Part shown: piece by piece, positions 6,863 through 11,724 of the stretch | Layout of the letters: each line of letters starts with the position of its first letter | Position numbering within the stretch: position 1 is the stretch's first letter | Notes under the pieces: generated by a model | Seen by the model: the letters and a program-made list of their open reading frames with translations, nothing else | What the model was told of the DNA's origin: nothing | Database searches by the model: none | Assembly: GCA_002328465.1 (NCBI GenBank) | Contig: DCUE01000034.1 | Coordinates: forward strand, 1,138-12,861 | DNA from: Candidatus Dojkabacteria bacterium UBA2222 | GTDB taxonomy: Bacteria > Patescibacteriota > Dojkabacteria > SC72 | DNA: 11,724 bases | Direction of reading: 5' to 3' | Translations under genes and position numbers: made by a program

Positions 6863-6891
6863 AGATTCACCGAATCTGGTGTAAATTCACC
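6863..6891 (+). promoter_or_regulatory. Overlapping hairpins / paired ATTCACC repeats in the rny leader region
   Basis: Three stems compete here: AGATTC/GAATCT (6863-6868 with 6872-6877), CACC/GGTG (6868-6871 with 6878-6881) and GGTG/CACC (6878-6881 with 6888-6891). The heptamer ATTCACC occurs at 6865-6871 and again at 6885-6891, 20 bp apart. No T-tract follows, so it is not an intrinsic terminator. It could be an operator or a leader RNA switch 42 bp before rny. Function is inferred. Confidence 0.35.
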
Positions 6892-6933
6892 TATTTCTTC
6901 CCCTAAAAGTTTTAAATTTTTAACAATACTCAA

Positions 6934-8454
6934 ATGGAGTTAATTATTGGTATTGTTGCAACACTAGTAGGAGGAGTATCTGTATTCTCTTACTTAAAGT
7001 ATGGACGGAAATGGGTAAATATAAAAAATATCCCAGAAGAAGAAATAACTAGGGTTGCTAACAAGATAATCGGTAACAAGATTGCCGACGCAGAGAAAGA
7101 GATAGAGGAGAACAAGCATAGATCTGAAGAGAGATTGAGAGTTCTCAGAAAGGAAACAGATGAGCATGAGGAATTACTCTTAGAAAGGGAGAAAAAGTTA
7201 AATGAGAGAACCAAAATGCTAGATAAGAAGAGTGAAGAGGTGGAGATTGCATCAGAGGCAGTTAAAAAGATGCAAAGAGGTTTAGAAAAGAGTAGGGCTC
7301 AACTTAAGGATGAGCTAGAGAGAATTTCTGGTCTTACACAAGAAGAAGCAAGAGAGAAATTAATGAGCCAAGTAGATGAAGATATTAAAAACTATGAAGC
7401 AAAAAAGATTAGACAAGCAGAAAAGCATGCTGAAGAGATTGCAGATGAGAAGGCCAAAGAGATATTAGTTGAATCTATGCAAAGGATTGCAACTGACTAT
7501 GTAGGAGAAACTACAACTTCTACAATTAAGATAGATGATGATAAGGTGAAGGGTAGAGTAATTGGTAAGGAGGGTAGAAATATTAGGGCATTTGAGAAAT
7601 TAACAGGTGTAGATGTCATAGTAGATGAATCACCAAATACAATTGCACTTTCTTCTTTTGATCCACTTCGAAGAGAGATTGCTTCTGTAGCATTAAGCAA
7701 ATTAATAGGAGATGGGAGAATACACCCTAGCTCGATAGAAGAAGCAATAAGAAAAGCAAAAAATGAAATCTCAATTGAGATAAAAAAGAATGGACAAATA
7801 CTTGCTGAAGAGGCAGGATGGCCAGGTATTGATATCGGTCTATTAAAACTTCTTGGTAAGATGAAGTATAGGACTAGCTATGGCCAATCTTTAATGTCTC
7901 ATACAATTGAGATGATGAGACTTGGTGAGGTTCTTGCTGCAGAGGTTGGTGCAGACGTAGATTTAGTCAAGAGAGCATGCTTACTCCACGATGTAGGTAA
8001 AGTACTTACCCATAAGATTGATAGCCCTCATCACCATATATCTGGTCAAATTGCTAGAAAATATGGGTTAGATGATAAGTTAGTAAACGCTATTGAGGCA
8101 CATCACTTAGATATTGAGCCACAGTCTGTAGAAGCAGTATTAGTATATATCGCAGATGCAATATCTGGTGCAAGACCTGGTGCGAGAAAGGATAGCTATG
8201 AGCAGTATATTCAAAGAATAGAGGCATTGGAAAATGTAGCAAGAGAATTAGGTGAGGATAAGATTGAAGAGGTCTTCGCTATTAAAGCTGGTAGGGAGTT
8301 AAGGATAATTGTAAAGCCCGCTTTAATCTCAGATGATGAGATGACGGTACTTGCAAAAGACTTAGCAGCTACAATTGAAAAGACTCAAAACTATCCTGGT
8401 AATGTAGAAGTTACATTAATTAGAGAGACAAGAGCAGTAGAAATAGCTAGATAA
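6934..8454 (+). CDS. rny: Ribonuclease Y
   Basis: RNase Y is a membrane-anchored endoribonuclease that starts mRNA decay and processing. The 506-residue protein has the full domain order: an N-terminal membrane helix (about 3-22), a long charged coiled coil (about 33-180), a KH RNA-binding domain with the GxxG-type loop GRVIGKEGRNI (207-217), and an HD domain with the catalytic pair His352-Asp353 in LLHDVGK. A second His cluster (SPHHHISGQ) and AIEAHHL follow, with a conserved C-terminal part (AGRELRIIV). Length and motifs are normal. It appears to be its own transcription unit, with a leader of possible regulatory structure upstream and an intrinsic terminator about 50 bp downstream. The bases just before the ATG (TTTTAACAATACTCAA) hold no Shine-Dalgarno. 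Confidence 0.97.
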   Translation: MELIIGIVATLVGGVSVFSYLKYGRKWVNIKNIPEEEITRVANKIIGNKIADAEKEIEENKHRSEERLRVLRKETDEHEELLLEREKKLNERTKMLDKKSEEVEIASEAVKKMQRGLEKSRAQLKDELERISGLTQEEAREKLMSQVDEDIKNYEAKKIRQAEKHAEEIADEKAKEILVESMQRIATDYVGETTTSTIKIDDDKVKGRVIGKEGRNIRAFEKLTGVDVIVDESPNTIALSSFDPLRREIASVALSKLIGDGRIHPSSIEEAIRKAKNEISIEIKKNGQILAEEAGWPGIDIGLLKLLGKMKYRTSYGQSLMSHTIEMMRLGEVLAAEVGADVDLVKRACLLHDVGKVLTHKIDSPHHHISGQIARKYGLDDKLVNAIEAHHLDIEPQSVEAVLVYIADAISGARPGARKDSYEQYIQRIEALENVARELGEDKIEEVFAIKAGRELRIIVKPALISDDEMTVLAKDLAATIEKTQNYPGNVEVTLIRETRAVEIAR

Positions 8455-8504
8455 CTGATATCTTCTAGTAAGATATACTACAGGGTCCTAAGGCTTTTGA
8501 AAGA

Positions 8505-8542
8505 GGGGGGGAAGAGCAAGTTCTTCTCCCTCCTCTCTTTTT
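8505..8542 (+). terminator. Intrinsic terminator of rny
   Basis: An 11-bp stem forms between 8505-8515 (G-run then AAGA) and 8522-8532 (TCTTCTCCCTC), with two G-T wobbles and a 6-base loop GCAAGT. CTC and a T-run (8538-8542) follow. Confidence 0.85.
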
Positions 8543-8794
8543 ATATTAACTGTTCAAATTTTAGTAATATTTTTTGGTCATTTCACCTTATAACTGTTTG
8601 CTTATTTATGTCGAAGTAAGACTGTTAAAACGAGCTTTTTATAAAATATGTTGAGATACCAATACTTTACTCAAAAAGAGAAGGATTAAATAGAACCAAT
8701 ATGTATAAAGAAAGCTATACATTTTTAATTAAAAACTATTTTAACTAAAGACTTTTCAGTTGATATCTTAAAAAGTCCTATAACAAAAACGTTC
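8543..8794. other. Gene-free AT-rich interval between rny and HU
   Basis: The whole gap from rny to HU is 444 bp. Apart from the rny terminator and the HU promoter and leader, I find no ORF longer than about 15 codons and no tRNA-like fold. Visible structure is limited to a 14-bp AT palindrome (TTTTTAATTAAAAA, 8722-8735) and an inverted repeat GACTTTT/AAAAGTC (8750-8756 with 8771-8777, 14-base loop) lacking a T-tract. Confidence 0.5.
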
Positions 8795-8823
8795 TTGACG
8801 AAGCCTTTAATATACAATATTTT
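8795..8823 (+). promoter_or_regulatory. Probable promoter of the HU gene
   Basis: TTGACG (8795-8800, five of six to the -35 consensus) is spaced by 17 bp from TATTTT (8818-8823, four of six to the -10 consensus). Transcription would begin near 8830, giving a leader of about 69 nt before the HU start codon. Confidence 0.5.
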
Positions 8824-8837
8824 ATTGATGTGATACT

Positions 8838-8863
8838 ACAAATCATGTGATATCAGGATTTGT
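8838..8863 (+). promoter_or_regulatory. Hairpin in the HU mRNA leader
   Basis: ACAAATC (8838-8844) pairs perfectly with GATTTGT (8857-8863). The loop contains the palindrome TGATATCA (8848-8855). A further GATG/CATC pair (8827-8830 with 8866-8869) could extend it if transcription starts early enough. It lies just upstream of the Shine-Dalgarno without covering it, which would fit message stabilisation or protein binding. Confidence 0.4.
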
Positions 8864-8881
8864 GGCATCCATATCTCTAAG

Positions 8882-8890
8882 AAAGGAGGT
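8882..8890 (+). promoter_or_regulatory. Full-consensus ribosome binding site of HU
   Basis: AAAGGAGGT lies 8 bases before the ATG at 8899. It is the only strong Shine-Dalgarno before any gene in the window, which marks HU as highly translated. Confidence 0.9.
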
Positions 8891-8898
8891 CAAAGAAA

Positions 8899-9171
8899 AT
8901 GTTAAAAAAAGATTTAGTAGATAGAGTTGCAAAGTCAGCAGGACTTACTAAAAAGCAATCAGCTGATGCTGTAGACGGAGTATTCGAGGCTATTACCTAT
9001 GCGCTTAAGGCAGGTGATCCTGTTCTTTTAACTGGTTTCGGTAAATTCGAAGTTAGAGAAAGAGCAGCAAGAGTTGGAATCAATCCAAAGACTCTTGAGA
9101 AGATCAACTTGCCAGCTACCAAAGTTCCTGCTTTCAAAACTGGAAAAGCACTTAAGGTTGCTGTTAAGTAA
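8899..9171 (+). CDS. HU-family DNA-binding protein
   Basis: HU is a small dimeric nucleoid protein that bends DNA and binds nicks and junctions. The 90-residue length is exact for the family. The N-terminal helices start MLKKDLVDRVAKSAGLTKKQ. The core GFGKFEVRERAARVGINPKT (46-65) carries the GFG turn and the RxGxNPxT motif at the tip of the DNA-clasping arm, where the proline (63) intercalates into DNA. The C-terminus has VPAFKTGKALKVAV. The start is fixed by the ribosome binding site 8 bases upstream. It has its own promoter and a strong terminator, so it is a single-gene unit. Codons look more GC-rich and optimised than in the neighbours, as expected for an abundant protein. HU and IHF cannot be told apart with certainty, but a homodimeric HU is the default. 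Confidence 0.97.
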   Translation: MLKKDLVDRVAKSAGLTKKQSADAVDGVFEAITYALKAGDPVLLTGFGKFEVRERAARVGINPKTLEKINLPATKVPAFKTGKALKVAVK

Positions 9172-9188
9172 GATATTTCTGCCGGCAT

Positions 9189-9207
9189 TTCTCTCGAGAT
9201 GAGAGAA
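9189..9207 (+). repeat. Hairpin between HU stop and its terminator
   Basis: TTCTCTC (9189-9195) pairs with GAGAGAA (9201-9207) over a 5-base loop. It sits three bases upstream of the terminator stem and lacks its own T-run. It may protect the HU mRNA 3' end. Confidence 0.6.
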
Positions 9208-9209
9208 GA

Positions 9210-9244
9210 GAAGGTCCGAGTCCTGACTCGGACTTTTCTTTTTT
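9210..9244 (+). terminator. Intrinsic terminator of HU
   Basis: A 12-bp stem (9210-9221 with 9226-9237, core GTCCGAGT/ACTCGGAC) has a 4-base loop CCTG and a T-rich tail TTTTCTTTTTT (9234-9244). Confidence 0.93.
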
Positions 9245-9268
9245 AATTAATATTCTTACAATTTAAAG

Positions 9269-9297
9269 TTGATAGCTAAGCTTTAAGTTGCTAGTAT
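9269..9297 (+). promoter_or_regulatory. Possible promoter of the CAP-domain gene
   Basis: TTGATA (9269-9274) lies 17 bp before TAGTAT (9292-9297), and TATATAAATA follows directly. A start near 9304 would place the TTG codon at 9288 inside the promoter, which favours the GTG at 9333 as start codon. Confidence 0.3.
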
Positions 9298-9332
9298 ATA
9301 TAAATATATTACTTGCACTATCTGCCAAAAAA

Positions 9333-10721
9333 GTGAGGAAACTATTTATTCCAAGTAAAGAGAACAGTTATAAGCCTATTCTTTTAAGAAAGATGGCCTT
9401 AATTACCTATACCATCATTTTGGCCTTTGTGAATACTTTTGGGGGCCTGCTAGGCATACCTCAGGCTATGGCTAGTAGTATAACTCCATCTAATATAATA
9501 ATGTTAACAAACCAAGAGAGAGCAGCTGTTGGATTAAATACCCTAAATACTAATGCTAAGTTAGCTGCAGCAGCTACTGCTAAAGCGAATAATATGTTTG
9601 AAGAACAGTATTGGGATCATTACGGCCCTAATGGCGAAACCCCTTGGATGTTTATAACTCAAGCAGGATATACATATGTGTATGCAGGGGAGAATCTAGC
9701 AAAAGGATTTAGAACAGCAGAGGGTGTACATGAAGCATGGATGGCTAGTCCTACTCACAAAGAAAATATTATGAGTGGAAAATACAAAGATATTGGAGTA
9801 GCTGTGGTAGAAGGAACTCTTTTAGGAAAAGAAACAATACTGGTAGTACAAATGTTTGGTAATCCAACTACTCAAACATTCTCACCAACATCCACTGTAA
9901 AATCAGATACAGTTACAGAACCAATAGTGCCAAGTATAAAGGAAAGTGGACAGATTAAATCTATTAGTATCACTAATCCTAAATTAGGAGAGGTAATAGA
10001 TGATGCTAATGTAGATATTAAAGGAGAGACAAGTAATATCACAGGAGAGTATACAGTTGAGATATTAAGTAGTGATAGCTTAGTAGGAGAAACAGAAAGT
10101 AATTCAGATAAGTGGGAATTTGATAAAGTAACTGATTGGGAGGAAGGAGAACATGATATACAAGCACAAGTTAAAGGTGAAAATATTAAATCCGATGTAG
10201 TTACATTTACAATAGACTCAACACCACCAGAAATAGAACAATCTAGTATAACTGTAAAAAGAGATACTACACTATTCGAACTACAATTCTCTTACTCTCA
10301 AGATACTACAGAATTAAAATTTGTTACTGGAGATAAAACATTTGATTTAGAACTTACCAAAGAAAACATTGCTACACTCAGTATACCTAAAGAAGATATA
10401 GGAGATAGGTCGGTACTAATGGCTACTGATGAGGCAGGCAATATATCTGAAATAGATATATCCGAATATTTTTTAGAAGGAAGTGGAGACTCTACTGATT
10501 TTAGTACAAATTTAGTACTCTGGCTTAGGAATGTAATAGGTACTACAGATGGTATTAGTTTGATAATAGTGGGATTCATCTTTATATTACTCAGTATAGA
10601 GATATATGTATATTGGAGAAAAGGAAGATTAGGAAAAAGTGCTGGGGAACTATTCACAGTAGGAGCTTGGTGGTTAATAATATTGGTTGGTGTATTTAAA
10701 GGTTTCGGGGGTCTTGTGTAA
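9333..10721 (+). CDS. Membrane-anchored CAP-domain (SCP/YkwD-like) protein with two Ig-like domains
   Basis: Numbering is from the GTG at 9333 (462 residues). A short cytoplasmic N-terminus RKLFIPSKENSYKPILL is followed by a membrane helix or uncleaved signal (about 21-40). An extracellular CAP domain (about 50-177) has all four metal/active-site positions: His96 (WDHYGPNGETP), Glu120 (AGENLAKG), Glu134 and His142 (EAWMASPTHKENIM). Ig-like domains follow at about 207-297 and 298-378, then two C-terminal membrane helices (about 407-427 and 443-456). CAP proteins have varied roles; in bacteria they are secreted or surface proteins of mostly unknown activity. The RKLFIPSKENSYKPILL stretch fits a pattern I associate with CPR CAP proteins and argues against starting at the ATG at 9393. 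A TTG at 9288 would add 15 residues but falls in the likely promoter. It follows the HU terminator, so it begins a new unit. Confidence 0.87.
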   Translation: MRKLFIPSKENSYKPILLRKMALITYTIILAFVNTFGGLLGIPQAMASSITPSNIIMLTNQERAAVGLNTLNTNAKLAAAATAKANNMFEEQYWDHYGPNGETPWMFITQAGYTYVYAGENLAKGFRTAEGVHEAWMASPTHKENIMSGKYKDIGVAVVEGTLLGKETILVVQMFGNPTTQTFSPTSTVKSDTVTEPIVPSIKESGQIKSISITNPKLGEVIDDANVDIKGETSNITGEYTVEILSSDSLVGETESNSDKWEFDKVTDWEEGEHDIQAQVKGENIKSDVVTFTIDSTPPEIEQSSITVKRDTTLFELQFSYSQDTTELKFVTGDKTFDLELTKENIATLSIPKEDIGDRSVLMATDEAGNISEIDISEYFLEGSGDSTDFSTNLVLWLRNVIGTTDGISLIIVGFIFILLSIEIYVYWRKGRLGKSAGELFTVGAWWLIILVGVFKGFGGLV

Positions 10722-10738
10722 TTTAATACTGCCTAAAA

Positions 10739-11530
10739 TTGAAAAAGAAAACAGATTTTAAAAATGAGATATTTTACTTACTACTTATTGTACTTAGTAC
10801 AGTATATTTTGCATACTCTACCCATTCACCAAGTAATATATATTTGCTAAGTGGAATACTAGGTAACCTATTAATCCTAACCTGGTTTGTTAGAGCATTT
10901 ACTCTTTACTCAGGAAGAAAAATATCTCAATACAGTGAAGTAATACAAAGGATTTCACTAAGAGAAAGATTCTTTACTAATGTAGCCCTACCACTTTTAT
11001 TCTATACATCACTACTAGCATATATATATTTTAATACCCTATTTCTAATGGATTTGGTATTGATAGGGATATCAATGGTATTACTATTCATCCTCTTTTT
11101 AAATATAAAAAGTTCTTTTAACAAAATATACAGTATAGAGAGTCAAACAAGAGCCATATTTGACTTTATGTGTATAGCTACATTCTTTTTTTTAAGTAGT
11201 GTAGTAATTAGGTTAGGAATAATTATATGGTACTCCCTCCCGATCATCTTCATCTTCTCTTTTCTTCTCTTCTGGTCTGATATTAAAATACATAGGAAAG
11301 AGGGTCTGTCTGCTTTCGTAATGAGTTTAATATCCTCTGCATTTGTAACCTTAACCTCAGGGTTTTTAATTAGTACAAATATTTTCATGTTACCTGCAAT
11401 TAGTACATTAGCTTTCTACCTAATACTCTCCCTATGGAATATTAGATTTGCAGGTAAATCAAAATTAATTGAATATTTATTACCTTTCATTTATTCTGTT
11501 TTAGCGTTAATATTAATTCTTAACATATGA
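10739..11530 (+). CDS. Unrecognised polytopic membrane protein (about nine segments)
   Basis: I do not recognise this 263-residue protein. It is strongly hydrophobic with about nine candidate membrane segments: 11-27, 33-53, 81-98, 102-122, 140-160, 163-180, 190-211, 214-235 and 243-262. A Lys-rich start (MKKKTDFKNE) suggests a cytoplasmic N-terminus, and a basic loop lies at about 57-80. No catalytic motif stands out. The only workable start is TTG at 10739; the next in-frame ATG is about 104 codons in and would remove four segments. It lies 17 bp after the CAP gene and overlaps the following kinase gene by ATGA, so it belongs to an operon. There is no Shine-Dalgarno. Confidence 0.75.
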   Translation: MKKKTDFKNEIFYLLLIVLSTVYFAYSTHSPSNIYLLSGILGNLLILTWFVRAFTLYSGRKISQYSEVIQRISLRERFFTNVALPLLFYTSLLAYIYFNTLFLMDLVLIGISMVLLFILFLNIKSSFNKIYSIESQTRAIFDFMCIATFFFLSSVVIRLGIIIWYSLPIIFIFSFLLFWSDIKIHRKEGLSAFVMSLISSAFVTLTSGFLISTNIFMLPAISTLAFYLILSLWNIRFAGKSKLIEYLLPFIYSVLALILILNI

Positions 11531-11724
11531 AAAAAGACATTGTATTAAAAGTAGGAGGTTCAATACTGTATGACCATCTATTAAATATTAATTTTGATCT
11601 ATTCGGTCGTGTTAAGAAATGGTATACAGAGAACAAAGATAAATATAATCATATTGTACTGCTAACAGGAGGAGGAGGACTATCAAGGAATATTGAAAAT
11701 AAAGTATCAGAATCTATTAAAGAT
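11527..11724 (+). CDS. Amino-acid-kinase family protein, N-terminal fragment (3' end outside window)
   Basis: The ATG overlaps the stop of the membrane protein (ATGA), and 66 codons are open to the window end. The start MKKDIVLKVGGSIL is the first strand and phosphate-binding K-x-G-G-S loop of the amino-acid-kinase fold. VLLTGGGGLSR (44-54) is the second glycine-rich loop. Members include UMP kinase, isopentenyl phosphate kinase, aspartokinase and glutamate 5-kinase. The VGGS plus GGGxLxR pattern is nearest to archaeal-type UMP kinases or related phosphate kinases, but the substrate-specific part is missing, so the reaction is left open. Confidence 0.8.
   Translation, partial: MKKDIVLKVGGSILYDHLLNINFDLFGRVKKWYTENKDKYNHIVLLTGGGGLSRNIENKVSESIKD

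Noticed and set aside
8750..8777. GACTTTT/AAAAGTC inverted repeat as a terminator or small RNA
   Set aside because: The stem is AT-rich with a 14-base loop and no T-tract on either strand; chance is likely in such AT-rich DNA.
8795..8818. TTGACG paired with TACAAT as the HU promoter
   Set aside because: The spacer would be only 12 bp; TATTTT at 17 bp is the better partner.
9288..9332. TTG at 9288 as start of the CAP-domain gene
   Set aside because: It falls between the probable -35 and -10 boxes and adds a hydrophobic stretch unlike family N-termini; GTG at 9333 begins directly at the conserved-looking basic segment. Without transcript data this is not final.
11302..11311. A GGTCTGTC match to the transposon end sequence
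   Set aside because: It is a single 8-base match inside the coding sequence of the membrane protein, with no partner or flanking similarity.
2459..11530. Possible TGA recoding as in SR1/Gracilibacteria
   Set aside because: TGA ends the LemA-like gene (2459-2461) and the membrane protein (11528-11530) at sensible lengths, and no conserved gene here has an internal TGA.
1..11724. CRISPR array, tRNA, rRNA, prophage or defence genes
   Set aside because: I saw no regularly spaced repeats, cloverleaf-like segments or proteins with nuclease, toxin or phage motifs other than the single transposase and RNase Y.

Overview
The window looks like part of a low-GC, small-genome bacterial chromosome, most likely Patescibacteria (Candidate Phyla Radiation), possibly a Dojkabacteria- or Microgenomates-like lineage. 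The assignment is an inference. It rests on AT-rich genes, short spacers and overlapping stops, TTG/GTG starts, near absence of Shine-Dalgarno sites, and a CAP-domain surface protein whose N-terminus has a pattern I associate with CPR proteins. TGA is used as a normal stop, so there is no sign of the SR1/Gracilibacteria code.

Layout, left to right. 1-2461 holds the 3' part of a MacB-type ABC transporter (ATPase fused to an FtsX-like permease) that overlaps a LemA-like single-pass membrane protein by 8 bp. 2547-3101 is an unrecognised soluble acidic protein built from two copies of one domain. It converges on fmt (methionyl-tRNA formyltransferase, minus strand), and the two stop codons share a TTAA. 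A 61-bp divergent spacer then leads to queA and tgt, a compact two-gene queuosine module.

An intact-looking 517-519 bp transposable element sits at the very 3' end of tgt (6172-6690). It encodes a Y1/REP-associated HUH transposase on the minus strand and has perfect 23-bp terminal inverted repeats. Its left end now supplies the stop codon and last three residues of tgt. After a 243-bp spacer come rny (RNase Y), an intrinsic terminator, a 444-bp gene-free interval with the promoter and structured leader of an HU gene, the HU gene with a full-consensus Shine-Dalgarno, and a second strong terminator.

The last block is a membrane-anchored CAP-domain protein with two Ig-like domains, a nine-segment membrane protein, and the start of an amino-acid-kinase family gene overlapping it by ATGA.

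Functionally the window mixes translation and tRNA modification (fmt, queA, tgt), RNA turnover (rny), nucleoid organisation (HU) and cell-envelope genes. I see no defence system, CRISPR array, tRNA, rRNA or prophage. The points most worth checking are the element that rewrote the end of tgt, the unusual active-site surroundings of that Tgt, the internally duplicated unknown protein, and the structured leaders of HU and rny.
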